Positions 1 to 13,900 of a stretch of DNA of 64,000 nt are shown here, piece after piece. The notes beneath the pieces were generated by a model. It was not told the DNA's origin. It worked only from the letters and a program-made list of their open reading frames with translations, and did no database searches. A program made the translations under genes and the position numbers. Source of the DNA: Branchiostoma floridae (taxonomy: Eukaryota > Chordata > Leptocardii > Amphioxiformes > Branchiostomatidae); contig NC_049981.1 in assembly GCF_000003815.2 (NCBI RefSeq), forward strand, positions 26,489,670-26,553,669. The letters are read 5' to 3'. How positions within the stretch are numbered: position 1 is the stretch's first letter; each line of letters starts with the position of its first letter.

Positions 1-3000
1 GGATCCATGGATGCCGGAGACTGATTACAGAAAAGTAAACGATGCAGCTAAATCCCCACTAAGTTTCTTTGCTCTAATTTCGTTGATCGATGGCCCTTGG
101 CAAATTCAAGACCGAAGATAAGCAAGAGAAATGATGCCCTAAATTCGCCCAACCGGACTGTTGCATCCTAGAGCTGATTGCTAACCATGTAGGATTAATC
201 GCAGAGATATGAATCTCCTGCTGTGGGTGGGTCATTCATCACGAGTCTACAATGCGTTCTGGGACATTCAGGGATGCGGCATCTTTGTGATCCGAGAAAC
301 ATAACGCAGCAACTTATCTAGGGGTGCTGGTGGTAATGGGAAAGAAGCAAATAATAACGATTTCTAGGTCCCAGTTGCGTAGTTCAAGAATACTGTCGAT
401 TTATCAGTCGCACATCGTGAGTTCTTTTGTTATCTGTTCGTATTCCACAGGGTATCGTCTGAAAGTTTGGAGTTACAATGGACTTTTATACTCTAAAGTG
501 CTCAAGATAAACGACATTTACGAACAATTTTGTATCATGTTATTCTGCAAATATTTTTACGTAAATTACTATCTTGTTCCTGCAGCAAGATTGGTCGTTA
601 TATATCTAATTCAGAGCATCAGGGAAAAAATAATCAGCATTTATCACAGAAATATTGTTACGTCGTCATAACTGTTTCTACGCCATGCCTGTAACGTTAC
701 ATTCTTATATGTTATTGGTAATATTTCATAAATGACAATCACTCTGTCATCTCGTAGCTCTTTAAAGTCCATGACAGTGCTAATGATGATTAGCATCAAT
801 ATGCTCTTAGTTTAATACTCAATGAACTAAACCGACTGTTCCTTATTGTTTTCTCCAATGTCCTCGCTTATTCACTAAATGTTTAATAAATGTTGGTAAT
901 GAAAGGTCACGGAAGAATCTCACTCAGAATTGTAAAACAATGTAAAGTAAAGATGAAGTCCGTTGATGAAGATAAGGCATTCAGATACGCCATATAACAT
1001 TTACTCAAGCAACTGGATACTTGTAAACGGTTTGATGTTTAAGGTAGCGTCGACTGCATTTCTTCAGTGACACTTGCCAAGATTTGTAGACCAGCAGCGT
1101 TTTACCAGAAACAATGGTATTGTTCATAGCCGTATGCCATACCTTTCCATGGACGTTACTCCCTGATTGCTTGATAACGTATTTGTTGTCTACCGGCTGT
1201 ATGGCTGCACGCTGTTTAACAGCACCTGAGAGAGCTGGGATGGTCCTTTGAATGACAATGACAAGTGACAGGGCCTTTTTCCGGCGCCGGCGGGGTCAGG
1301 CAGAGGTCCACGCGTTCTGCGCGCTAGCCAGAGTGTATAATCTGGAGGTCACCCCAACTGCACTCCACTCAGGCTTACTAAACCCGCAATTTATCGTAGA
1401 CGGATCATGGGAGAATCTTCAGAAAGGACAAGATTATAAAGAAGGACTTGGTAGAGAACTATAGTTGATTGTACCCCGTGTTGGAATAGTCAGCAAGTTG
1501 TGCATCACAGAATGACAGTCACTGTTTAGGAGACCGTTCCATGATTGCAGCGTCGTCCAGGAGTGACAGACGTACAGCTGTTGGTGATACGGGCTGTCTG
1601 TCCCCACCCCTGGCTGGTGGAGACCTAATGACCTATCTGCCGTGCACAGCTTGTGTTAAACGATTTACTCTACACATAATAAATGTGCCATGGAATACGG
1701 CTGAAAGATGCCCATACTATTAGACTTTAAGTATTCTTAAAACATGTAAACCGCAACATGTGCCGCACTAAAGATTATGTGCAAACTGACGAAAAAGTCA
1801 TTTCTGTTTGTATGTTCTCTGCAAACACTTATTTGTGAAAGTATATAAGTTGATACGTAGGACTAGCTAATAGGGACATCGGTCTTGACACAGACCACGT
1901 AAACGTGCTTTTAAAGTTCATCTGTGTTGGCAATTAACATAGCACAAAAAGATTCGTGATTAGCTATCTTCTGCTCTGACCACAACAGGGTGGCAATTTA
2001 TCTGCTGTCATTCACAGAACGCACGTCTTGGTCCTGTGGTCAGGTTAAATAATGGTGAGACGTATTGACAAATATAAGGAGGCAACCACGGTGTTTGTTC
2101 TGCTATAACATAACCATCTACCCTTCGTATGAAAAGCCATATGATTAGGTAAATTACATAAGGAAAAGGTTTAACTACAAAAAATAGACGCGGTGGAATT
2201 TCCAACGGAAACATTCAGTTGTTACTTTTTCAGTTCTCTGACCCAATCGCTCTGGACACGTGACCTGTCGCATATGTGACGTCAGTAATGGGTTAACTGT
2301 TGTTAGAAGTCAATCTCGCCCCCCTGGTTGATCTGTATGGGCTGATCTAGACGCTTGTTAGGGACAGACGGAGGATTCTATCGTAAATATTGGCACATCA
2401 TCATTCTGCCCTCATCATCATAAAAATGTCCACCCAGTCCCAAACATGCCAAGACGCACATACTATACTGAGACAGTCTGCACAATAATACTAACATCCC
2501 CCAACCGCACTATATATATAGATTGTCATTTTTATGGCTACCTAATTACTGAAACAAGATATCGATTTAAACACCACATATAGGCCCACTTTGCAGATCA
2601 AATCTTTGGGGTCATAAATTTTGGGTGACTGCTAAATCTCCCCGCCTGGCGAGACCTCGACATAAAAAGGCTGGCCAATTATGCTTCAGATAATTATCGA
2701 CATTCCGTCTAGGAGCCAATGATCCAGATTTGTAATATAATAGAACTCCAATGCTGAGAGACATATAACCCTTTGGAAATCTTTTGTGATATCTGTAAAA
2801 TATTCCAAGTCACCTATCTGAATCACTATCTATTATATAATAAACGTAAGCATAATGACCTGCACATTCCAATCCAAGTTGGGCTCTGAATGACGAACAC
2901 GAATGCTCATACTTTAAAGGTACTCTTTCGTTTATTGTCAGTCAGTTCATACACGTTGTGTTTTTTAAAAGCCGAAATTCTTGACCGCAGCGAATACCAA

Positions 3001-6000
3001 ACTATAGCAACAACAAAGCATTATGTCCGTAACAGATGTTGAAACAAACATATCTATTAAAATAAAACAACTGAACGGAGCAAAGACGACGTAAAGAGAA
3101 TATGAATCAGCCAAGGCTCACAGGCTGATACCTTGACATTTTTGTGACTTGGTTGCATGCAGTAAAAAGGAATGTGGTCAAACAGGCCAAAGGCATCAAT
3201 CAATCAGTGCCATTAGCAATGGCAGGGATGGCAAACGCCCACAGATCGAGAAAGCCAGACATCCATAAACCTGTCAGACTATTCCAATCCGACATTCTTT
3301 CGCGGGACAAACCTTTGACACCGCAGCGGTCTGTCTAGGCTCCTAGATGGAGTCAATTTAGGTCAAACATGAAGGCAGGCGATTTCAATAGACCAAAGCT
3401 ACTGTACAGGGAAATGCTCTCAGTGGGATGAACTTTTGAGTACCTCGTCTGTAAGATAAATATCGCCATGTCCAGAACCTCTTTCTTAGGTGATTTGGGA
3501 CTGAAAAGCGCATTTTTCGTGTTGACATAAAGAGAACATGGCAAATCCCCCGCTCCGTCTACTGAAGACGGGGAGGCATGTGTGGATTGGTTGTCCGTGG
3601 TTAGTGAGGTTTGATAAATGACACTTCTAGTCGCACAGAGGCATGTTTTTCACGACGGGTAAAGCCTCGAGTACTTTATATCACGGTACGCGTTTCGATG
3701 CTCAAAGTACTAGATGTACAAAGGAATGGGCAATCATTCTACACTAATGCGCCTTTAAGCTAGACGATGCCATTGCCCTTTGACTTCTTAATGGTCCATG
3801 GTCAATACACCTTTAGTCACGGTGTCCACGGGAAGTATCGTGATACAACTGGCAGCACAATTAAGATGACAGAACTTTGAGGTAATGTGTCGTTTCTTCA
3901 TGCCACCAATATGTCACTAGCAACCAAATGCTTTTGGGCTCCTTTGGACCCTTAAGACTTTACCAAGATAAAGTATGATACATGTGTATAATCCGATCGC
4001 AACTTGGTTTCAGAAGTCATAAAGTGGCATTTTCTTAAAAGAGAAGTCAACGTCTAAGGCAAAAAGCTAGCTACTTTGATGTATACACAGTGTGGTACTG
4101 GACGTGAGTCGTATGGGAATCACAGCCCTGCAGAAACACATATACCTATTTCATGTCAAATACGATACGTTTTACGGACCATTTGGTGCTGGAAGACAGA
4201 CCCCTCCATTAGTGACATACTTGAAGGTTGACGCCTGTGACCTTGGCAGTTATTCTGGACGAGGGCAAAGGTGATGTGCATCAATGGTGACCCCTTATAA
4301 TACCGCTCACCGTTAGAATCTCCTTCTTTTGGCAATGGTACGACAGGATTTGGCAGTTGTTCTTCATAGTTGTCTGTCGTTCATAGAGGATGATTAGATA
4401 AATAAAAAAATCATACACAAGTCAACATTTTGGATGATGACGGCTTTGGTTTTTCTGATTTATTCTATACAAACTATTGCGGTGAATACATTTCCCTATG
4501 TGTATATCATGTGTCTTTTTTTACAATAAGTGACATATAACAAGTTGTAAAATTTGGCCAGCATCTTCCCCACCTCCTCCTTGCTCTTTCCACCCACGCA
4601 CCTCTCACAGCTTTGTCTAAGAATAACCGGGTTGTTTGGACCGTATATTTTGCGTTCTGGGTAGCTCACCCCTATCAATTGTTAGACAGCACACGCATTG
4701 GTACAGCCTTAATGGCGCCATGGTCTTTGCATGATATCTTCATTTTCCTGCAATTTGATTTGCCTGAAGCAGGGACCTGCCAATAACAGAACCCCACTTA
4801 GGGTGATATTTCATTCAAACTGTCCGTAATTTGCACCGGCAGGAAAACGTATCTACGGTCATCTGGATCCCTATGGCTCGATTCATAGCGTCATTTGCTC
4901 TTATTGACGATGCCTAGTATGTGACATCAATAAGAAGTTAGTCGCACTTTAAGGCCTAGCTTACAGAAGATTCTTTACCTTTAGTTGATAGAAATATATC
5001 ATCTCAGTTGCTCTCTTTAGTCTTAATGGTAAATCGTTGAGTTATAGCGTCTCATTTGCGAAGAAAAATGTATTACCTGTTGTATGGAAGACCCTGTGAT
5101 ACTTAAAATGTACAGGATGTTGTTTGAATGGCGTCATTTGATCTCAGAGGTGGCAATTTATACAGTCATTTTACAAGTTTGGAAATTTCACTCAGAGGGA
5201 CATGGTGAACCGTATTCTTTTTTTTTTACGTTCAAATAATGGGATTCTTTGGCTACCTCGATTTTACGACGACGTAATGTGACTAGCTGGCCGTAAAAAG
5301 GCTTGGTGTATCGACCGGTAATGTTGGCCCCCACAATTCAGGCCTGTGTGGATCATAGCTATACGGCGGAAACATGCTGTTATCCCTGCCGGAATAAAGC
5401 TCAAGGATTAGTCTGGGTTACCATTTAGTTGTCTCGCTTTTCCATTCGAATTTAATATTGGTGCTATTGTCTGCGAATGTATACATCTGAGCATATACAT
5501 ACAGTATATATTAAATTTCTAGTAAGAATAAATACATGATTAAAAATAATAAACCACTAAAATGCCTGTATCAAGATTTACCTTAAAGTTTGAAATAGTT
5601 TATTGCGCTCGTAATTTCTTTCTGTTATCAAAACGTGTATTTTTAGTTCAAGCAAAGTCACAAAGACACTATGTAGCATCAATTCTTCTGGAGGGCCATG
5701 GCGCTTTAATGTCACTCCCATTGTGCAGTGAAACATTACACGGACATATCATGTGTAAGAATTTCCAACGCTCTGTCGTGGTATTCAGGCTTAAGTATTG
5801 ATGGTGCACCCTGCGGTACAATAAGAACTTTATTTTTCGATCAGAATCGGACCTCAAGTGACGCACAGGAAGTCCGAGCCAATACATCTTACAGGCAACA
5901 AAACATGGATCCTGTTACAATCGAGAGATACTGAATTCCTTGAAAATAGAGACATCTCCCTCCTGGGTGGTACATGGCTGGCAACATCACCTTGAACCCT

Positions 6001-7487
6001 AATTACAGAAAACAAGTCGTGCCCCTGCCGTCCAACCCCATTTGTCATTGTCATTGGGAGCCTTTGTCAGGGTCGTGTGTTGTTGCAATGGGGCTAATCC
6101 TTTCATTCCACGGTACCGAATGAAAGGTTGGCGAAACTAGGGTGACGGATCCACTTCTGGAACCATGTAAAAGTGACATACAGGCGGGGACTGCCTTCCA
6201 CGTTATCATCGTAATGCCGACCGACCTTGGCAAGGAAAGGTCGCTGTCTCTATACCTAATGTGTTAGAAATGGATGGATGGACTTTCAACATGATCCCGT
6301 ACTAAGACGAACTAATGAGGCTAACCTTTTGTTTAAAAGCACTAGAATCCCGGCCCGAGGATACGCAATTAATACATCGAGAAATAGAAGTGCAGGGAAC
6401 ATAGCTAGAATGACGTGTGTTCTAATTGGTCACATTGATTGAATACCTGACGGTTTATTCGAAATATTTCAAGATACTTATTTTCAAATTTGTTTTATCG
6501 TAAAACTTTTCGTGGATAGTTATGGTATCAACCAACGCCACGATAACTTTTACGCTGCCAACATTCTCATAAATTTCAAGACGTGCAATAATTATATTTC
6601 TAGTATCACGCTTCTTAGTGTTCCTGAATGTCTACTGGCATGGTAACTGTAGCCGGTGCATGGGCAGGGCATGGTCTGTTCCCGCTTCTGTCTACGATTT
6701 GTAAATAACATACATCAGCAGGATTATATGTCACTAAAGTCTTTATCAAAACATTTTTTCTTTGTATATGATGGAAACACATAGACATGTGTACATTGCT
6801 GTGTTTTTCAGTCTTTCAAGAGATGTGGTAGATTCTACTCATCTTTTGCTCAACCCAGTATTTAGACTCTCTTTTAGTCAAAGTAAGGTATTCAAACTAC
6901 ATACAGGGTCCGTTCGATTCTCTGTACAAATTGGTCTGCAATCTTCGTCTGCAATGTCCCCTGTCTCATCCTGACCACTGGCCAAGGACGGAGCAAATAC
7001 GGACAACAAATCTCATTTGGCTGGAGTAGACTGAGCCGTTAAATTGGCAACCTCGGGTCAATCTGTCTGTCTCTTCGCCTGTCACTTGATGAGATACAGA
7101 GAAGGATGAGGATGAGACTGTCTAGCAATGATCTGCCTCAGTCCATCCGGCACTTACTGGAGACAAACTGGTACTGGGCTTCTGTACCGCGCCAAGTTTT
7201 CTCAGTTTTCTACCTGTTGTTCCAGATCTGTTTTCATGTATAACTACGTCAATGGACTTCTCGCGGTTAGCTGGATAGCTTTACTGTCTACCATTCGATC
7301 TTTATTTGCTCTATTTCATTTAGCGATCTAACAGGTAGTCCCTACAGCTAAATGTATCTGATTCCCAAGGAAGACCTTTTAGAAAATAATTATGCACATC
7401 GAAAACAAAATCAAGATACACAAAGTAATGTGTTACATTAAACAAGTCTCTCATTTCAGACCTAACTTTAAATCTAACTAGCTGACC
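1..7487. other. Upstream non-coding stretch (intergenic or a long first intron)
   Basis: No exon can be supported here. Open frames are short, and none shows a domain motif with matching splice sites. I looked for the missing first half of the CUB domain whose second half starts at 7801 (paired cysteines about 26 residues apart with an SP-Y motif) and did not find it. The DNA is AT-rich and unstructured apart from short homopolymer runs. Either the receptor gene begins before this window and this is intron, or its first exons lack recognisable features. Confidence 0.5.
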
Positions 7488-7760
7488 GTTTTGGACTCCA
7501 CAGAAAATCTGGCATTCTCGTTTTTTGCTCTTTTTAATGTTTCACTTAGCGACATGCCTGTCCATTCTCTGATGTTATCCTCCCATATCGCTGCCGTTGC
7601 CTTCCCCGTTCTGGACAGGTCCCTACATGATGGTTTTAGCTAGTCCTGTTGACCGTGATATGTGGCCGTACCAATTCGGTCTCTTCTTGTTTACTGTGGT
7701 CATACGGTCTTTGTACGGGCCGCTGTTATCTAACAGTGCCAATGTTGTAACATAAAGTGA
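7488..7760 (-). mobile_element. Decayed 3' ORF end of a non-LTR (RTE-like) retrotransposon
   Basis: Read on the minus strand, this stretch gives RPNWYGHISRSTGLAKTIM, a stop, then in a shifted frame WEDNIREWTGMSLSETL. The order W-x-GH-x-x-R, then a basic linker, then W-x-DNI-x-x-WTG is typical of the C-terminal end of RTE-class non-LTR retrotransposon polyproteins. The copy is broken by at least one stop and one frameshift, so it is a relic. A related relic lies at 14144-14420 in the same orientation. The element boundaries are not visible. Confidence 0.6.
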
Positions 7761-7800
7761 CCTCATGTGTGATTTCCCTATTGTTTTGTCCTTGCTGCAG

Positions 7801-7989
7801 GATCCGCATGTGTTTACGACAGCGTGACGATTTACAACGGTGCGGACGATAAGGCCCCGCTGCTGGGTCGGTTTTGCGGCAGTAATGTGCCACAGTCCAT
7901 CACGTCGTCCACCAACCAGCTCTTCATTCGGTTCAAAACGGACAACGCCTTCCCGGGGGACGGCTTTTACGCCTTCTACAATAGTTCAG
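7801..7989 (+). CDS. Exon: C-terminal half of CUB domain 1
   Basis: A strong acceptor (ttgctgcag) and a donor (g|gtaaag) bound a 189-nt exon, phase 1 in and phase 1 out. It reads [20 protein letters not shown] then GRFCGSN, giving the C-x-YD-x-V-x-I-YNG and FCG core of a CUB domain, and ends with the usual F-Y-A-F-Y strand. Two cysteines form the second CUB disulphide. The first half of the domain is not in the visible sequence, so the gene is partial at the 5' side. Confidence 0.8.
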
Positions 7990-10900
7990 GTAAAGAAAGA
8001 TAATCACGGGCAATTTCAACGTAGATAAAGTTGTTTTTTTTAATACTTGAAGTTCGGTTTTAGACTAGCAACTCTAAAGCCAACGGAATCTACTTTTATT
8101 CTTGCAAGACAGCCGCGAACATATCAAAGTAAAGGACACTATATGCTATTTGGTGGTCTCTAACATTGGTTGTGTTCGTTGATTAAAGAAAATAGATGCC
8201 AATGGAGATTTATACCGTTTTGCAATCAAGTTGAAATGGTCTAATCAGAAGCGCTGCCTTACCCACTTCCTGCTAAAGTCGTGAATTGTATCCTAAATTT
8301 TTGGCGATTCATGCATTATACTGCATATAGAAAGATGCTTGCTTTAACCAGAACTACAACGACTTTGAGTTTGTAATTCTTATATGAAGTTCCTATTTGG
8401 TACAAGCTGGCAAATTCTATGGTCATATGTAATGAACACTAGTTATATCTATTTCATGGAGAACAGCTACGCGCATCAGCAAATTTATCAAACACTTAAT
8501 AGAAATTAATACATAAATACGGATGATAAGTGGATGTTATTCTATAGTGACATACGGGCTGCACTGTACGTAAGTCCAAAAATGTAATGACACAAAAGAG
8601 TAAGCTTACACAGCTAGATAAAGATAGGCTAAACGGATAAAATGGATTCATTGTAATAATAATGGTTCAGAGTAGGTTAGGACTAGGTTTAAGAATCGTA
8701 ACACAGGTATTTTCTGCATACAGTAAGCCTAAGTCTGTCTTTGTACTGATGTTGTCATTCAGTACATCTTTAGATCCTAAGAACTATTCTATTGCACGCA
8801 TATCTGAATCCTTACAGAGCAACGAGCATCTCCGAAGACATTTCCCTGATTCGCCCCAGATTACAAAGTTTGGATTTCAAGCTTGAGAAAAGCCGTCTTT
8901 ATTGAAATGTAAAAAAAGGCAGTATCGCAGTGACATTCACAGGTGGCTGTTTAATTCCCTGGTGCGTGGAAAATTACTTAATGCCTCACAGTGCAGAGAA
9001 AGGTCAGCGCTGGTTATCATATTGCCATCAGTTTCCGCCTTAGCCGTTATCTTGGGGGCTGAAGCAGGATAAGGTGGGAAGTTATGGCTTATTTTAGGGA
9101 AATCAAAAATGATGTTACTGCAGTAAACTCCGTTCTCGTATACCTACATCATGACACGAATAGTAACTCACCTGGCTTGATTTCCCTGGTGGAATGGCGA
9201 TGTGGGGTATGGAAACTAAATTGACAGCCAATCCATCAAAAATCGCTAATAACATAAAACCTCAAGTTGCTTACTATAAATTGCGTCTTATTCCGTTGTA
9301 TTGAACAGTGCTTATATTAAATGAGGGCAGCAACAACAACAATATATCACAAAATAACTAACCTTCATATGTGTATCATAAAACATAAACCCATGTTTGG
9401 TATGGGTTAGACAAGGTTGTACCACCTGTTCTACCATACCCTACTTTGTTATAGTGAAGTGAATGAATAGCCAAATTAATAGTCTGACTGATTAACCATT
9501 TTGAATCAAATCTTTTCACCTTTTTTGTTATGCTGCAGAGAGACCATCCAAAGGCTCGTCGGCAAACCCCCAGCCAGTTCCAAAAGTCCTGACTGATCCT
9601 ACTGGCATCATTAACACCGATGACCTGACGTCATCAGGGCGTAGGCGGGATCCTATCCTGTCCCTCTGGTCCATCCGGTCCAAAATCGGCACCCAGTTAA
9701 CTCTTAACTGGCAAGCGAAGTTCAACGCCATCCGCAGTGACGGCAATGGATACTTCAAGGTATTTTCACAACAGCACTTTGTTTGTATGGCTTACTCGGT
9801 AAACTGCCTCGTGGCTTAACACGTCAGTTGTTGTACTGAACAGTACATTAGTTGCACATCCGGACAGATTCATTTGATACACACACACGGTGACACACAT
9901 ACACCTGTCTATGATTTAAGTGCTCGAGATGTGGTTTTCCTCAAACACGGGACCACTATTTAACATCCTATCCAAGGGTTGTCCCTTGCATAATTAGAAG
10001 CAAGGTGTCCATTTACACCTGATGAGTAGAGTGATGAAAGTGTTGTTAAGTGCCTTTCTATATGGCACTACATCGGTACTTCCATCTTCTCAGTCAACCA
10101 CCCTATCCACCAACCACCTTGTAGGGAATGTCCAATTCGCTGGGAGGAAAGGTGCATCATAGACACATTCAATCAATCGGTGCGACCACACATTGAATTC
10201 GTTCGACATCACCTTCATTCCTATCTTATCTATTCACACTGCCTAAATCCTCAGGCCATGTTCTCACTCCTTGCCCCTATCATGAATGTCAAAACGCTGG
10301 TTGCTCTTTTGCTCTTGGTTGCTCTTTTCGTTTTGTTTTATAAACTGAGTCCAGTTTCATCACAATTATATTCATTTCAATAGTATATTGAATAAATGAT
10401 GTAATAATATCGCAATCTGTTCAATAGTTTTCTATTTAATACAAAATTCGCTGTCACTGACATGGCATTGAAGACGAAGTCAAAACTTTAGGCTCAGTAG
10501 ATATGCTCCTAACAAAATAAGATCACCGGCGCACTTGTTATCGTAACCCCCATTCCCTTTTCCATTAAATGACTCGTACTCGAAAGTAAGGAATTCAATC
10601 ATTCACGCATACACGGATACATAAATCATAGTAAACGTCAAGGCGCATCGAGGCCTGTGACTTTCACGGTTAAAGTACTTCATTTTTGTAGAAAATGAGT
10701 AAAGCTAAACCAAGTGGAGAAGCTTTTGAAATGACGACTTCAGTACATATCCCACACCGGGTTGTTATCAGTTGGAGAGAGACAGTTGGGATTGCTGATG
10801 TCAAAGGTTCTGGATTCGTGGACGAGGGGGAGAAGCCTCGACGCCACTAACCTCATTACATCCAGCAAGTTCACAAGCTCCATTAGACCAACAGCGCGCA

Positions 10901-13900
10901 TTTGGTAGTCTGCAAGATGCTATTGTTTCCACATTCAATGCCCAGGGGCAAGACGGCTCGGCGCCATGAAGAAAGTGGTTTTGAAACAGGTGAATTCCAA
11001 CTCTAACAGTCCATATGGTATTTGCGATGCCTCGGCAGAGAAGGAAGTTTGTACTAACGTTATTGAGGAAAGGTTAACGTTATGCCCTGACTTCACTTTC
11101 GCATATTCACTTGACCTCTTGTAGAAGTTGGTAATGTACCGACAAAAATACACACAAAAGCATCATAAGATGCTGAAGAATGTGTATTGTTAAGTCACCC
11201 GTGTTGAGTCGCAAAGCATGAAGAAGAGGATAGGAATAGACTTCAACGACAACCAGTCATTGAGCACTCAATGAGACCTGTTGAAATCAAATGGCCGTTT
11301 TACGTTGATATGAAATCTAAATGGTTCACTTGAAGAAATACTATTGCATATGCTCTCTTTATCTAAATACCTCTGGAAGTTACTCACTGTTAGTTTGTTC
11401 GCTAATCTGAATTTCTTAAGTCTTAAGTAAACATGTTAATTTACCAAACTGGGTAGGGATAACGTTAACATGTAGTGTCTTAGGTTGCAAAGTTTATTGA
11501 GGGTCAAATAAGGCTGTTATGTAATCCCTCCAGTCGATATGGTTAAATAAGCTATCGCTTTAGCCAAGCGGCACAACGTTACCATTCTAGTGGATAAGTT
11601 GATAGATAAGGGAACTCTATTTCAAGGGTAGACGAACACAAAGTCGCCCAAAAGTCTATTGCTAACTTCACTCTGCCCTCAAAGTCTACAGAATTTCTGT
11701 CAAAATTAGTACTGTGAAGATTTTTAATATTTTGGCCGATCAACATGTTGTTTATTTTGGCTATAATTTCTGATAACAAATATGAAGACAAAATGAAACA
11801 GAAACATTTGCACCAGTCTAAGTGCAATGCCAGTGAGGCTGAGTCCAGCACAACAAAAGGCTTGATACATACATACAACTATTTGCAGATTCAAAGCATC
11901 AAAGGTCGCCTCATTTTAATCAATCAGGTTTACGTATTATTTCATTCTTCGCATGACCGGCGAAGTGCAAGCCAATGAGACCAGCTTGCTATCTTTATCG
12001 CAACTTTTCCCTCTCCCTGGGCCACCGTCTGTAACCCGGAACTTCCAACTTGGCTGAGTTTTCCAGTCAGTGAAGAGCCCCAAGTCACAATATCTCACAC
12101 AGCGTTGTACAGAGTAATGATTATGAAATGACACCGCAGGCTAAAACGGGTTCCCGTGAGACATGCATAATCTACATAAAATCACCCTCGGAACTTTGGG
12201 GCCTGTTTCTGAAGAATTATCATAGAATATCATTCAGGTATGTCAGAGAACACGCCTGTCAAGATACCTTTTATCATCATGCCCACGTCATTAAACATGC
12301 AGGCTACGCCACCTTGAGAGCAGATACGGACGATTCGCCGACCTCCCCGTAATTACGTAGATAGTAGATATCACCTTCACTATAATTGAGACTCACCGCA
12401 ACCTACCATCATGTCCGTGATGATAATACATGAAAGGCTGTGCCTCCATGAGTGGTTGTAGGCACGAATTTTGGAGGGTCTCTGGAGTAGAGCACGCCAC
12501 ATTCAGGACCACGAGAATTCCATTATTTCTTTGAAGCCGATTATATGAATTAGAAGCTGATTATATGAGCCTAAAGTCTTGTAAAAACGTCATGCTTCAA
12601 TTTTGTAGTGTCTAGACATCAGGTTTGAAACTTTCAATTTTGAAGTCTAGCTACTCTGCGGAATAGGTATCCGTTCATCTGAAAGTAAGTCGATGGCCAT
12701 GCAAACTTGATCAAGATCTGATCAATTTCGTGGATCGGGGAATTGGCTTTCCGACCTACGATGACCCGAAACTTCACTGTAATGAATGACAGATAGTTAA
12801 TTAATTGGGGGTCCTTCCATCATCATGGGTACGGCACTTCGATCGCTCTACTTTCCGGGTAGTTTACCTAGAGGTGAGGTAGACTAGACAAACCGTGAAA
12901 GAATCCTAGTCTCCCCCAGACTAACTACTCTGGCTAAACGGAGTTGCCTTTGTGAGTTCGGTCACCATGGGTAGTCTGTGGTGCCTCAATACATTCCCCG
13001 GCAAAACATAATCCCTTACTTTGTATCTAAGAAAGCGATTAAGAGACTTCAAAGAACCCAGAAACATTCCAAATCTAATATGATTTCCCGCGGACTGACT
13101 CTCTTTGCCAAATAATCCACCCTATTTTTGCCAAGTGTTACTCTTGTAGGAATCCTGGTGTAGGCTAAATAGCTTCCTAAAATATGAATATTCTAGCAGT
13201 ACCTGATTAAGATGTAAGAAATCAAATAAGATGATATCGATCATACTACTTTAATCAATGAACGAATGAAAAACATTCTTCCGTAATATTCGTGGCTTCT
13301 TCATCCGTTTTCTTTGATATAAAGCCTTCCCTGATACAACTGTTTTATCATCTTATATGTGCTTAATCTAGGAACAGGTACTTGCCGTTCATTCTATTCT
13401 TAGCAACAGAGCTGATACTACTCTTATGTAGCAGTAGAACACTTCGACAGAGCACGCAAGATGTAGAACTACAATAGCATTAGATAAACTGTACTCAATT
13501 GGCATCAGGGGTAATCAACATCCACCTCATATTACATCCGACCGATGAATGTAAAAATGGTTAAGATCTAAAGCATTGAACTATAGGCGTTCTTGATTTC
13601 CTTCTCAGATGATATTTCTAACAATTCGTGTATAGAGAAGCAAGTTTTGTTTAACATCAACGTCTTCGACAGAATGACCGAGAAATGCAATTAGTTTGGT
13701 ATCATTTATTCAAAACAGCGAGGGAAATAAAAGTCTACATTTGGCTCACTTCCTTACTCCATCTTACAAGAAGTGTTTGCAAAGACCTTTCGTTTGATTG
13801 GATTTTTATCATCTTTGCGTGTACTCAATAAATTTTCATGTTATGGGATAAAGTATGTGTCAAGGGAATTCAGTGACATTTCCGTCGTGTTGCTTCAACA

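Noticed and set aside
1-6. Window starts exactly with GGATCC (BamHI site)
   Set aside because: Could mark a clone end, but a six-base match at a boundary is weak and has no biological meaning here.
324-671. 115-codon AT-rich open frame
   Set aside because: No domain, no plausible promoter or splice context, and composition like the surrounding non-coding DNA.
1252-1464. 70-codon frame with a basic stretch, tested as a first CUB half
   Set aside because: Cysteine and SP-Y pattern of CUB absent and no donor in phase 1 at its end.
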